Shown one piece after another: positions 24,526 to 33,090 of a stretch of 64,000 nt of DNA. The stretch comes from Bacillus sp. PK3_68. Its GTDB lineage: Bacteria > Bacillota > Bacilli > Bacillales > Domibacillaceae. Positions within the stretch are counted from its first letter, which is position 1. Each line of letters opens with the position of its first letter. The notes under the pieces were generated by a model that saw nothing but the letters and a program-made list of their open reading frames with translations, did not search any database and had not been told where the DNA came from. The position numbers and the translations under genes were made by a program. The DNA lies in assembly GCF_003600835.1 (NCBI RefSeq), contig NZ_NQYC01000001.1:2622001-2686000 (forward strand), in the 5' to 3' direction.

Positions 24526-25864
24526 GGACTTTTCCCTCCGTCTTCTCAGTGAATGAAAGATGCTTCCAGCGCCCTCCATACTTATAAAACCAGGAAGGCT
24601 CAAGAACGAGTATTTTGGATGATTCCGGATCTGGAAGCAGCTGGTATCCTACCGCCATATCTTCTAGCAATGCGGGTTTAAAGTGCTCCAATTTTTTTAC
24701 TTGTTTTAATGCAGATGCGCTGTCCGGCAGTGTAACCTCTTCTCCTTCGGATGGCAAGGAGATATCAAGCGTAAAATAAGGACGGGTATACTTATAAATT
24801 TTGTCTTGTCCCCATACTTGTACGATTTCTGCCATGTCTTGATCTGCTGACATGCTTTGGCCGTCAAACACCGGTAATCCATTTTTAAACAAACGGTAAC
24901 CAATTTCAGAAGACCCTGGAGTCGCCTTGAACAGTCGATATTGATCCGTCCATCCGCTATGCTCATTAATAAATTTAATACTTTTATCTAATAGGTCATG
25001 CAAACTTCCTGGATTATTAATTTCAGACTCTTTGGCTGGATTGACATAGAAAATCATCCTCTTAAGGTAATCAACCTTCATTAATGTAGAGCCGTCTGTG
25101 TATTCTTCACCATTAGTTTTTAAGCCTTTTTTTACTAAACTCGGATCACTAAACAGCAAATCCTTAAAGTCCTCTATATCAATTTCATCCGGCAAGTATT
25201 TATAACTGGATAGCACCGGCTGCTTTTCTGGAAGGAACAATTGTTCATTTGTGGCAAGCGGATAATGAACATATGGCTCCCACTTTTCCGCATCCTTAAT
25301 AAATTGCTTTTTAAATGCTGAAAGGTTTGTTGAGGAGGCTTCACTTCGAAAAACAAGACGCTCCTTTGTCGATACGAAATAGACAGTTGCCTGCTTCTCT
25401 CTCGTATTTATATTAGTGATAATAATTCGGTCAAACACCGCATTCGGTACAGAGTCATCTTCAAATGTCGTAATGGTGCTCATTGTGTAAAAAGGAATAA
25501 AAGCAGGAAACAAGAGTTCCAGGCGATTTTCGCCATGGAGTAACTCACCAAATTCCTTTTCTGTTATTCTGCTTGATACATCTACGGTGTTTGTAAATGT
25601 CCATGTTTGTATTTCTTTCATGATTTCATCTACTTCTATATCTCTTGTAGAACCATAATGCTCATCATCCTTATGAAACAGCACGGTAGACGGCTTAACT
25701 AAGTGAGAAGCTTCTTTTGTCTCACTGATTGAAGATACTTCATGAATATTATCTCTTTTGATAGTGTCGTAATTTGGTTGGTAACTCCATATACTCAAAG
25801 TCAGGATAATGCTGATTGCCACAAGCAGCGCTAACCCGATTGATTTTATTTTTTCATAGTTCAT
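24512..25864 (-). CDS. yycH: YycH, membrane regulator of WalK
   Basis: About 450 residues: MNYEKIKSIGLALLVAISIILTLSIWSYQP gives a single N-terminal membrane helix (quoted here in overlapping short form: start MNYEKIKSIG, helix LALLVAISIILTLSIW), and the rest is extracytoplasmic. With YycI it contacts WalK through the transmembrane helices and lowers its activity in B. subtilis. The ATG at 25862-25864 overlaps the walK stop (ATGA), with GAGGATG upstream. The domain family is recognisable by its order and the GYRLFKNGLPVFDG segment. Confidence 0.9.
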   Translation of the reverse strand: MNYEKIKSIGLALLVAISIILTLSIWSYQPNYDTIKRDNIHEVSSISETKEASHLVKPSTVLFHKDDEHYGSTRDIEVDEIMKEIQTWTFTNTVDVSSRITEKEFGELLHGENRLELLFPAFIPFYTMSTITTFEDDSVPNAVFDRIIITNINTREKQATVYFVSTKERLVFRSEASSTNLSAFKKQFIKDAEKWEPYVHYPLATNEQLFLPEKQPVLSSYKYLPDEIDIEDFKDLLFSDPSLVKKGLKTNGEEYTDGSTLMKVDYLKRMIFYVNPAKESEINNPGSLHDLLDKSIKFINEHSGWTDQYRLFKATPGSSEIGYRLFKNGLPVFDGQSMSADQDMAEIVQVWGQDKIYKYTRPYFTLDISLPSEGEEVTLPDSASALKQVKKLEHFKPALLEDMAVGYQLLPDPESSKILVLEPSWFYKYGGRWKHLSFTEKTEGKVHGLE

Positions 25865-27684
25865 GACCAATCATCCTCTTGAGACAGTTCGTATGGAAGC
25901 GTAAAGAAAATCGTTGTTCCCTTGCCTTCAGCACTCGTTGCCCAAATGTGGCCTTCATGGGCAGTAATGATTTCTTTCGCAATTGCTAATCCGAGGCCAG
26001 TTCCGCCCATTTTACGGGAACGTGCCCGATCAACACGGTAAAAGCGCTCAAAAATCCTCTCAAGATTTTTCTTCGGTATCCCCATTCCCTGATCGCGGAT
26101 GCTAATTTCAATCTGATCGCTTTTTTCTTCAACTTTAAAAGTAATCTGTCCGCCTTCAGGTGAATACTTTAATGCGTTAGAAATAATGTTATCAATTACC
26201 TGTGTTAATTTATCGGTATCAATTTCGACATAAATGGGATAGCGAGGCAATTTGCGTTTAAAGGTAACATCCTGCGACTTCGTCATCTCAAACCGGTCAA
26301 TAATCCGGTTAAAGAACTCTGTGAAGTCCACGTCCTTTTTCGTTAGCTGATAATCGCGGCTGTCGAATTTCGATAGCTGCAACAGATCATTAACGAGACG
26401 AATCATCCGCTCTGTTTCAGTCTGGGTGACCTCAAGAAAATGAGGAGCAATATCCGCATCCTGCCATGCTCCATCCGCCAGAGCTTCTAAATAACTTCTC
26501 ATCGTTGTAAGCGGTGTTCTTAATTCATGAGATACGTTGGCAACAAACTCACGGCGATCCATCTCAATTTTTTCCTGTTCGGTTATGTCATGAAGAACCG
26601 CAATCAAACCATTGACAAATCCGGTATCTTTTTGAATAACGGAAAAATTGGCACGCAAAACATACGGCTGGTCATCGTTGCTGTAATCTAAAATGACTGA
26701 ATCTTGCTCGTTAAGTAAATCATCAAACGTATATTCCTTTTCAAGGCCGAGCAAATTAGTGATCGTCTGTGAAATAACTGTTTCACGTGAAACATTTAAC
26801 AGCTTTGCAGCCGGCTCGTTAATTAAAATAACTCTTCCTTTTCGATCGGTAGCAATAACCCCATCAGTCATATAAGAAAGCACTGAAGACAGCTTTCTTC
26901 TTTCTCCTTCAGTCGTCGCCTGTGCTTCCTGTAGACGCTTCGTTAAATTATTAAATGTAATCGCCAGTTCACCAATTTCATCCTGTCCATATACTTTTAC
27001 CTTGCGGGAAAAGTTCCCCTTTCCGAGTGCCACAGCCTGACGGCGCATGTCACTGATCGGACGGGTAATTGTCCGTGCCAGCAAAATTCCAAGAATAGCT
27101 GTTAATCCTAAGGCAAGAGCAGTAGCTGAAAATAAGATTTCATTAATGTCTTCCAACTGGCCAAACACGGTTTCCACTTTGCCAATTAAATAGACGGCTC
27201 CAATAACTTCTCGATTGGAAATGATCGGAGAGGTATAGACCCAAATCCGTTTATTCGATTGCTGGTCAATATACATTTTATCTTCTTCAGCGCCGAGAGA
27301 AAGCGTCCGCTTCACAGAAATGTCAGTAATTCTCTGGCCAATGATCCCCTGCCTATTGGAATCAGAAGTGCCGATAATACGGCTACGGTGGTCAATAACA
27401 CGGACTTCTGATACGTCTGGTCCTGCAAAATCATCCAGTATTCTCCGGATATCCTGCTCAAGAGTCGGGGTTTCTTCTGTCCGTTCCTTCAGCATTTCTT
27501 CCCTTAAATTATATTCAAGAAGATTGACTCGTTCTTGAAGGGAGGTTTTAAAATTTGTAAGAAGCTTTTCTTCGAGTTCTCTTACAAAATACACTCCGAT
27601 AATTTGCATAGCAAACAAAATAAGCAATACATAAATTAATACAAACTTCAGTTGTATCGACTGAAAAAAGCCAACTCGTTTCAT
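25861..27684 (-). CDS. walK: WalK sensor histidine kinase
   Basis: This encodes 607 residues. There are two membrane helices (about 13-33 and 183-203) around an extracytoplasmic Cache-like domain, then HAMP (ARTITRPISDMRRQA), PAS (DGVIATDRKGRVILIN), HisKA with the phospho-acceptor in NVSHELRTPLTT, and HATPase (NIISNALKYSPEGG, DQGMGIPKKNLERIFERFYR, GTGLGLAI). It phosphorylates WalR to control cell-wall hydrolases and is essential in most Firmicutes. It lies five bases after walR and overlaps yycH. The codons for VSRETVIS within it contain a perfect parS site. Confidence 0.96.
   Translation of the reverse strand: MKRVGFFQSIQLKFVLIYVLLILFAMQIIGVYFVRELEEKLLTNFKTSLQERVNLLEYNLREEMLKERTEETPTLEQDIRRILDDFAGPDVSEVRVIDHRSRIIGTSDSNRQGIIGQRITDISVKRTLSLGAEEDKMYIDQQSNKRIWVYTSPIISNREVIGAVYLIGKVETVFGQLEDINEILFSATALALGLTAILGILLARTITRPISDMRRQAVALGKGNFSRKVKVYGQDEIGELAITFNNLTKRLQEAQATTEGERRKLSSVLSYMTDGVIATDRKGRVILINEPAAKLLNVSRETVISQTITNLLGLEKEYTFDDLLNEQDSVILDYSNDDQPYVLRANFSVIQKDTGFVNGLIAVLHDITEQEKIEMDRREFVANVSHELRTPLTTMRSYLEALADGAWQDADIAPHFLEVTQTETERMIRLVNDLLQLSKFDSRDYQLTKKDVDFTEFFNRIIDRFEMTKSQDVTFKRKLPRYPIYVEIDTDKLTQVIDNIISNALKYSPEGGQITFKVEEKSDQIEISIRDQGMGIPKKNLERIFERFYRVDRARSRKMGGTGLGLAIAKEIITAHEGHIWATSAEGKGTTIFFTLPYELSQEDDWS
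26779..26794. other. parS site inside walK
   Basis: TGTTTCACGTGAAACA is a perfect 16-base palindrome identical to the ParB (Spo0J) consensus TGTTNCACGTGAAACA. It should load ParB about 31 kb from oriC. Confidence 0.93.
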
Positions 27685-27689
27685 GTACG

Positions 27690-28400
27690 TTACTCCTGTT
27701 CAGGATTGCGCAAGTAATAGCCTACTCCTCGCCTTGTCACAATCCATGAAGGATGACTTGGATTATCTTCAATTTTTTCACGGAGACGGCGAACGGTTAC
27801 GTCGACTGTACGGACATCTCCATAGTAGTCGTAACCCCATACTGTTTGCAGCAAATGCTCTCTTGTCATTACTTGTCCAATATGCTTTGCTAAATAATGA
27901 AGCAATTCAAATTCCCGGTGCGTCAATTCAATCGTTTCACCGCGTTTAGAAACAACGTAAGCATCCGGATGGATCGTCAGGGTTCCCACTGAAATCTCAT
28001 TCGTGTCTTCTTCTTCTTCCGATTGTGGTGGTGCCGCCTGGTGTCGACGCAAGTTAGCTTTCACACGGGCGATCAATTCCCTGGTGCTGAATGGCTTTGT
28101 TACATAGTCATCTGCACCTAGCTCAAGGCCAAGCACTTTGTCAATTTCCGAATCTTTCGCTGTCAGCATGACAATCGGCATCTCGTGTTTTTTTCGCACT
28201 TCCCGGCACACTTCCATGCCATCCCGTCCCGGAAGCATAATATCAAGCAATATTAAATCAGGCTGCAGTTCCTCCACCATTTCTACCGCTTGATCGCCAT
28301 CATAAGCACAGTGGACATCATAGCCTTCTTTTTTAAGATTAAACTGCAGAATATCTGCAATCGGCCTCTCATCATCGACAACTAATATTTTCTTTTGCAT
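27690..28400 (-). CDS. walR: WalR response regulator
   Basis: This encodes 236 residues: a receiver domain ([16 protein letters not shown], phospho-acceptor Asp in [13 protein letters not shown], Lys in [10 protein letters not shown]) and an OmpR-type winged helix ([27 protein letters not shown]). It controls cell-wall metabolism genes such as lytE, yocH and cwlO in relatives. The start has GAGGAG upstream. A possible promoter with an extended -10 (TGTTAAAAT on the minus strand, 28460-28468) lies about 60 bases upstream; no clear -35 is seen. It is the first gene of the walRK-yycHI-walJ operon. Confidence 0.97.
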   Translation of the reverse strand: MQKKILVVDDERPIADILQFNLKKEGYDVHCAYDGDQAVEMVEELQPDLILLDIMLPGRDGMEVCREVRKKHEMPIVMLTAKDSEIDKVLGLELGADDYVTKPFSTRELIARVKANLRRHQAAPPQSEEEEDTNEISVGTLTIHPDAYVVSKRGETIELTHREFELLHYLAKHIGQVMTREHLLQTVWGYDYYGDVRTVDVTVRRLREKIEDNPSHPSWIVTRRGVGYYLRNPEQE

Positions 28401-28654
28401 GTTCTTCTCCTCACTTCTTCATTCTAAAAACATTCAATTTAAGAAAAGATGATTCTACTATTTTAACATATTTCCTATAGAAAGCTGTTTGTTCTATCCG
28501 TTTAAGAAAAAAATGGTAAATACTACTGCAAACAGGCCGTTGTGAAAACAAACGACCCGGTATCTTTACACTATTAAAATGGCTCCTCAATAACTTTATC
28601 ATGAAAAGCTTTGGTTTTCATCTTTTTCAGGCAACTGGATTTTTTTTCTTTACA

Positions 28655-28697
28655 ATAAAAAAAGCACCGCGAGAGTTATCATCGTCGCAATGCTTCT
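28655..28697 (-). terminator. Terminator of the tRNA operon
   Basis: On the minus strand AAGCATTGCGA pairs with TCGCGGTGCTT, followed by TTTTTTATT. It lies just after tRNA-Phe, the last tRNA. The remaining 28469-28654 shows nothing further. Confidence 0.8.
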
Positions 28698-28701
28698 TTG
28701 A

Positions 28702-28774
28702 TGGCTCAGGACGGAATCGAACCGCCGACACATGGATTTTCAGTCCATTGCTCTACCGACTGAGCTACTGAGCC
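28702..28774 (-). tRNA. tRNA-Phe (anticodon GAA)
   Basis: 73 bases with acceptor GGCTCAG/CTGAGCC and discriminator A, D arm AGCTCAGTCGGTAGAGC, anticodon loop ACTGAAAATCC giving GAA, and T arm GGTTCGATTCC. CCA is not encoded. It is the last of four tRNAs on this strand. Confidence 0.95.
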
Positions 28775-29005
28775 ATAATAAAATATTTCACATACTCCTA
28801 TTCATTTGTCCATCCATCCGCTTTCAACAAGTAAAAGCAAGCGGCAAACTCAAGGGTTTGCTAAAGCATCGCTTCGGAGTTTACTCCATCGTGCTTTACG
28901 ATTGAGCCCTAATAAAAAATGATGCGGCCAACATTGAAGTCGATTCAGGAAGTTTTGGCCGTCATCTGGGAAAATAGGATTCATTAAATTAAACGGTTAT
29001 TAAAA

Positions 29006-29082
29006 TGGCGGTCCGGACGGGACTCGAACCCGCGACCTCCTGCGTGACAGGCAGGCATTCTAACCAACTGAACTACCGGACC
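29006..29082 (-). tRNA. tRNA-Asp (anticodon GTC)
   Basis: 77 bases including encoded CCA. Acceptor GGTCCGG/CCGGACC, discriminator G, anticodon loop CCTGTCACGC giving GTC, T arm GGGTTCGAGTCCC. The 230-base spacer to tRNA-Phe contains an imperfect inverted repeat (GCGGCCAA...TTGGCCG, 28922-28966) of unknown meaning. Confidence 0.96.
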
Positions 29083-29100
29083 ACTTTAAAGAATAATGGG

Positions 29101-29210
29101 TTGTCTAGCTACAGGCGCTAGTGGCGTACATTCATTCACTCTTTCTTGAGAGAGTTCTCATCGAAAGCTCTAATGCATTAACGCACTGAACGAGCGCCTT
29201 TCGCTTTTCT
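29101..29210. repeat. Possible dispersed intergenic repeat in the Asp-Glu tRNA spacer
   Basis: The spacer begins TTGTCTAGCTACAGGCGCTA and ends GAGCGCCTTTCGCTTTTCT. From memory, a frequent intergenic repeat in several Bacillus genomes has this frame (TGTCTAGCTNCAGCGCCTA ... GCGCTTTTC). Only one copy is in this window, so it is a tentative call. Confidence 0.4.
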
Positions 29211-29215
29211 CCAAA

Positions 29216-29287
29216 TGACCCCTACGGGATTCGAACCCGTGTTACCGCCGTGAAAGGGCGGTGTCTTAACCGCTTGACCAAGGGGCC
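29216..29287 (-). tRNA. tRNA-Glu (anticodon TTC)
   Basis: 72 bases with acceptor GGCCCCT/AGGGGTC (one G-T pair), discriminator A, anticodon loop CCCTTTCACGG giving TTC, T arm GGGTTCGAATCCC. CCA is not encoded. Confidence 0.95.
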
Positions 29288-29301
29288 ACTTTACATAAAA
29301 A

Positions 29302-29377
29302 TGGTGAGCCATGAAGGACTCGAACCTTCGACCCTCTGATTAAAAGTCAGATGCTCTACCAACTGAGCTAATGGCTC
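29302..29377 (-). tRNA. tRNA-Lys (anticodon TTT)
   Basis: 76 bases with encoded CCA. Acceptor GAGCCAT/ATGGCTC, discriminator A, anticodon loop ACTTTTAATC giving TTT, T arm AGGTTCGAGTCCT. It is the first tRNA after the promoter at 29409-29437. Confidence 0.96.
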
Positions 29378-29393
29378 GCAGTTATGCTTGTTC

Positions 29394-29437
29394 TTAACAA
29401 CGTTGTTAATATTATCACATAGTTAAATAGCTGACAA
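29394..29437 (-). promoter_or_regulatory. tRNA operon promoter with a perfect palindrome at the start site
   Basis: On the minus strand TTGTCA, a 17-base spacer and TAATAT form a good housekeeping promoter (29437-29409). TTAACAACGTTGTTAA (29394-29409), a perfect 16-base palindrome, is centred on the expected start site, like an operator. No protein is assigned to it. Confidence 0.7.
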
Positions 29438-29583
29438 CAGGTTTTTGAAAAAAATTGTCGAAAAAAATAAAGTGATTTGAAAACAATTAAAAAACCTAAT
29501 AAACAATCATTTAAATGAGCAAGAGAAGCCTAAGACCTGTTTTTTTGTTAAAATAAGTAAAAAAATCCCTTCAATTATCTTGC

Positions 29584-29622
29584 AAAAAAATCCGTTTTCT
29601 CTCTTGAGAAAACGGATTTTTT
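29584..29622. terminator. Terminator of purA
   Basis: AAAAATCCGTTTTCTC and GAGAAAACGGATTTTTT form a long perfect stem, T-rich on both exits. It lies about 90 bases beyond the purA stop. Bases 29438-29583 hold nothing else evident. Confidence 0.9.
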
Positions 29623-29712
29623 GTACGCTTACTTTCTTTATCTAAAGAAGTATATGTCGAAAATAAGCGATTTTAAGGTTTTTAAATTCAGAAATGGACA
29701 GCTATTTTCTTC

Positions 29713-30999
29713 TTATGCCCATACACTGCGAATAACATTTGTCTGGTTGCGATCCGGACCTACTGAGAATGTAGACAATGGAATACCGGTAAGCTGAGAT
29801 ACACGCTCTAAATAATGGCGTGCATTGTCAGGAAGTTCACTCAACGCTCTGCAGCCAGTAATATCTTCCGTCCAGCCTGGAAGCTCCTCATAGATTGGTG
29901 TGCATTTAGATAAAATGTTCAAGTTTGCTGGATACTCTTCAATCACTTTATCTTCGTAACGGTAAGCAACACAGATTTTTAATGTTTCAATACCTGTTAA
30001 TACATCAATGGAATTAAGAGAAAGATCTGTCAAACCACTGACGCGGCGGGCATGACGCACAACTACGCTGTCAAACCAGCCAACACGGCGTGGACGGCCT
30101 GTCGTTGTTCCATATTCGCGGCCTACTTCACGGATCTGATGACCAATTTCATCATGAAGCTCCGTTGGAAATGGGCCATCTCCTACACGGCTTGTGTAAG
30201 CTTTCGCTACTCCTACCACATGATTAATTTTGGTTGGGCCGACACCGGAACCAATAGTTACACCGCCCGCAACTGGGTTAGAAGAGGTAACAAATGGATA
30301 TGTACCTTGGTCAATGTCCAGCATAACGCCTTGAGCGCCTTCAAATAATACACGGCGTCCGTCATCTAAAGCATCGTTTAAGACAACTGATGTATCGCAT
30401 ACATATTGTTTGATTTGCTGGCCGTATTCATAATATTCATCAAGAATATCTGCCATTTTGAACCCTTCCGTTTCATAGAAACGCTCAAGCAAGCGATTTT
30501 TCTCTTCTAAGTTGCGAGTTAATTTTTCCTCAAACGCCTGGCGGTCTAATAGATCCGCTATACGGATGCCTACCCGAGCCGCTTTGTCCATATAAGCAGG
30601 GCCAATGCCTTTTTTAGTCGTGCCGATTTTGTTATCACCTTTGCGTGCTTCTTCCACTTCATCAATTTTTAAGTGGTAAGGAAGGATCACATGTGCACGG
30701 TTGCTGATACGCAAATTATCTGTAGAGACATTATGGTCATGCAAGTACTTTAATTCCTGAATTAATGCTTTCGGATCAACGACCATACCATTGCCGATTA
30801 CACAAATTTTATCGCTATAGAAGATACCAGATGGAATCAAATGAAGCTTATACGTAACATTATTGAATTTAATTGTATGTCCTGCATTGTTACCGCCTTG
30901 GTAACGAGCTACTACTTCTGCATTTTCTGAAAGGAAATCAGTAATCTTTCCTTTTCCTTCATCGCCCCACTGTGTTCCAACAACTACTACTGACGACAT
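29713..30999 (-). CDS. purA: Adenylosuccinate synthetase
   Basis: This encodes 428 residues from the ATG at 30997-30999, following GGAGGTGC; an eight-codon upstream extension is not used in the family. It joins IMP and aspartate with GTP, the first step to AMP. Signatures: [12 protein letters not shown] at the N-terminus, [45 protein letters not shown] and [12 protein letters not shown]. It is transcribed alone, with a PurR-type operator upstream. Confidence 0.97.
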   Translation of the reverse strand: MSSVVVVGTQWGDEGKGKITDFLSENAEVVARYQGGNNAGHTIKFNNVTYKLHLIPSGIFYSDKICVIGNGMVVDPKALIQELKYLHDHNVSTDNLRISNRAHVILPYHLKIDEVEEARKGDNKIGTTKKGIGPAYMDKAARVGIRIADLLDRQAFEEKLTRNLEEKNRLLERFYETEGFKMADILDEYYEYGQQIKQYVCDTSVVLNDALDDGRRVLFEGAQGVMLDIDQGTYPFVTSSNPVAGGVTIGSGVGPTKINHVVGVAKAYTSRVGDGPFPTELHDEIGHQIREVGREYGTTTGRPRRVGWFDSVVVRHARRVSGLTDLSLNSIDVLTGIETLKICVAYRYEDKVIEEYPANLNILSKCTPIYEELPGWTEDITGCRALSELPDNARHYLERVSQLTGIPLSTFSVGPDRNQTNVIRSVWA

Positions 31000-31051
31000 A
31001 ATAAGCACCTCCGAAGGGTCCATTAGTTTGTTAATTTTTTATACCAGATTT

Positions 31052-31129
31052 ATTTTAACAGGTTAAAACTAAAGAAGTCAATCGAAGAACACGAACGTTT
31101 TCTTAGACAAAAATCAATTTGTTCGTAAA
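31052..31129 (-). promoter_or_regulatory. purA promoter and PurR operator
   Basis: On the minus strand TTGACT (31081-31076), an 18-base spacer and TAAAAT (31057-31052) form the promoter. Just upstream, TTTACGAACAAAT and, inverted, CACGAACGTTTTC (31116-31129 and 31089-31101) match paired PurBoxes (core CGAAC) in divergent arrangement with spacing like that in B. subtilis. Repression by PurR relieved by PRPP is expected. Confidence 0.75.
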
Positions 31130-31159
31130 AAAGAGAACCGGCAGTCGGTGCTGCCAGTT
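31126..31159 (-). terminator. Terminator of the replicative helicase gene
   Basis: AACCGGCAG (31136-31144) and CTGCCAGTT (31151-31159) pair with one mismatch, followed on the minus strand by TTCTCTTTTTT. It ends the gene at 31170 and abuts the purA operator. Confidence 0.75.
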
Positions 31160-31169
31160 CCTCCTTTCG

Positions 31170-32519
31170 TTACCCTGTTTCATCAAAACGCCGTTCCAGG
31201 TTGACGAACTTGTTATACTCTTTAACAAAAGCGAGCTGAACAGTGCCAACTGGGCCATTCCGCTGCTTTGCTATAATGATTTCGATAATATTTTTGTTTT
31301 CCGATTCTTTATCATAATAATCATCTCGATACAAGAAAGCAACAATATCTGCATCTTGCTCAATAGATCCCGATTCACGGATATCAGACATCATCGGACG
31401 CTTATCCTGACGCTGCTCCACGCCACGAGAAAGCTGGGAAAGAGCAATGACCGGAACTTCTAGTTCACGGGCAAGCGCCTTGAGGGAGCGCGAGATCTCT
31501 GAGACCTCCTGCTGGCGGTTCTCACCTGAACGACCGCTGCCCTGAATAAGCTGCAAGTAATCTATTAAAATCATACCCAGGCCATGCTCCTGCTTTAAAC
31601 GACGGCATTTTGAACGGATTTCTCCAATGCGCACGCCCGGTGTATCATCAATATAAATTCCTGAATTCGACAAACTTCCCATCGCCATTGTCAGCTTGCG
31701 CCAATCTTCATCTGTCAAGGAACCTGTACGCAAGTTTTGAGCGTTAATGTTGCCTTCTGCACAGAGCATCCGCATAACAAGCTGCTCCGCTCCCATCTCC
31801 AAACTGAAAATCGCCACGTTTTCATCTGTCTTTGTAGCAACGTTTTGGGCAATATTTAACGCAAACGCCGTTTTACCGACGGAAGGACGCGCTGCTACAA
31901 TAATCAGGTCATTGCGCTGAAAACCGGCAGTCATGTGATCAAGTTCAGCAAATCCAGTCGGGATTCCAGTCACATCCCCCTTCCGGTTATGAAGCATTTC
32001 AATATTATCATACGTACGCACGAGTACATCTTTTATATTATGAAAAGCGCTTGTATTTTTTCGCTGAGCCACTTCCATGATGCTTTTTTCTGCTTCATTT
32101 AATAAAGCATCTACTTCATCTTCACGGTTATAGCCTTCTTGAGCAATTGTTGTGGCCGTACGAATCAACCGTCGTAAAAGCGACTTTTCTTCGACGATGC
32201 GGGCATAATATTCAATATTGGCTGCCGTTGGCACCGATTCAGCCAGCTCCGTTAAATAGGTTACACCGCCAACATCTTCCAAGTCTTTGGCTGCAGCCAG
32301 CTCTTCTGTCACGGTAACAACGTCGACTGCTTTTCCATGATCATTAAGCTTGAGCATCGTATTATATATTTTTTGGTGAGCAGTCCGGTAGTAGTCTTCT
32401 GGAATGAGAATCTCAGAAGCTACTGTTAAAGCTGCAGGCTCCAAAAAAATAGCACCAAGTACCGCTTGCTCCGCTTCAATGCTTTGCGGCGGGATCCGGT
32501 CGGTTAACAACTCACTCAT
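31170..32519 (-). CDS. dnaC: Replicative DNA helicase (DnaB family; DnaC in B. subtilis naming)
   Basis: This encodes 449 residues. The N-terminal domain (RIPPQSIEAEQAVLGAIFLEP onward; about 1-110) is followed by a RecA-like ATPase with Walker A ARPSVGKTAFA, Walker B ILIDYLQLIQG, and the Arg-finger and ALSQLSRGVEQR segments. The hexamer unwinds DNA at the replication fork. The start is the ATG at 32517-32519, eight bases after GGAGGTT. It is downstream of rplI by 120 bases, in the conserved Bacillus order gdpP-rplI-dnaC. Confidence 0.96.
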   Translation of the reverse strand: MSELLTDRIPPQSIEAEQAVLGAIFLEPAALTVASEILIPEDYYRTAHQKIYNTMLKLNDHGKAVDVVTVTEELAAAKDLEDVGGVTYLTELAESVPTAANIEYYARIVEEKSLLRRLIRTATTIAQEGYNREDEVDALLNEAEKSIMEVAQRKNTSAFHNIKDVLVRTYDNIEMLHNRKGDVTGIPTGFAELDHMTAGFQRNDLIIVAARPSVGKTAFALNIAQNVATKTDENVAIFSLEMGAEQLVMRMLCAEGNINAQNLRTGSLTDEDWRKLTMAMGSLSNSGIYIDDTPGVRIGEIRSKCRRLKQEHGLGMILIDYLQLIQGSGRSGENRQQEVSEISRSLKALARELEVPVIALSQLSRGVEQRQDKRPMMSDIRESGSIEQDADIVAFLYRDDYYDKESENKNIIEIIIAKQRNGPVGTVQLAFVKEYNKFVNLERRFDETG

Positions 32520-32640
32520 CACTTAAACCTCCTTGCAGGAAGCGTTGTTTCTTTCTTCGCTAACTGTCTATTTGTCAAAAAAAGTGACCAGAAAGATCCG
32601 ATCACATGTTTTCAACCTTATTATTTTAGCATGAAATGAT

Positions 32641-33090
32641 TTATTTTTCTTCAGTAACATGAACTTTTAATGTGGCAGATACTTCATTATGAAGTTTAAC
32701 CGGCACATTTGTATAGCCAAGCGCCCGAATTCCTTCAGGTAGATCCATTTTACGCTTATCAATTTTTATATTGTGTGTCTTTTTCAGTTCTTCTGCAATT
32801 TGCTTTGTTGTAACAGAACCGAACAGCCGGCCGCCTTCGCCAGACTTTGCTTTAATTTCTACTGTTAATTCTTCCATTACCGCTTTTAATTTCTTCGCTT
32901 CTTCCAACTCTTGCTGAGCAATCTCCACTTCTTTTTTCTTCTGGGCTTCCAGCGTCTTTTTGTTCCCTGCCGTCGCTTCCACTGCCAATCCGTTTTTAAT
33001 TAAAAAATTATGGGCATATCCATCCGCCACATTTTTTACTTCGCCCTTTTTTCCTTTTCCTTTTACGTCTTGTAAGAAGATTACTTTCAT
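32641..33090 (-). CDS. rplI: 50S ribosomal protein L9
   Basis: This encodes 149 residues, the usual length. It starts [20 protein letters not shown], with the family's N-terminal RNA-binding domain, the long central helix ([18 protein letters not shown]) and the C-terminal domain ([14 protein letters not shown]). It binds 23S rRNA at the base of the L1 stalk. The ATG overlaps the gdpP stop by four bases (ATGA). Confidence 0.98.
   Translation of the reverse strand: MKVIFLQDVKGKGKKGEVKNVADGYAHNFLIKNGLAVEATAGNKKTLEAQKKKEVEIAQQELEEAKKLKAVMEELTVEIKAKSGEGGRLFGSVTTKQIAEELKKTHNIKIDKRKMDLPEGIRALGYTNVPVKLHNEVSATLKVHVTEEK

Noticed and set aside
28776-29005. Possible degenerate fifth tRNA in the Phe-Asp spacer
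   Set aside because: Inverted repeats are present, but no cloverleaf or T-arm GTTCGA can be built.
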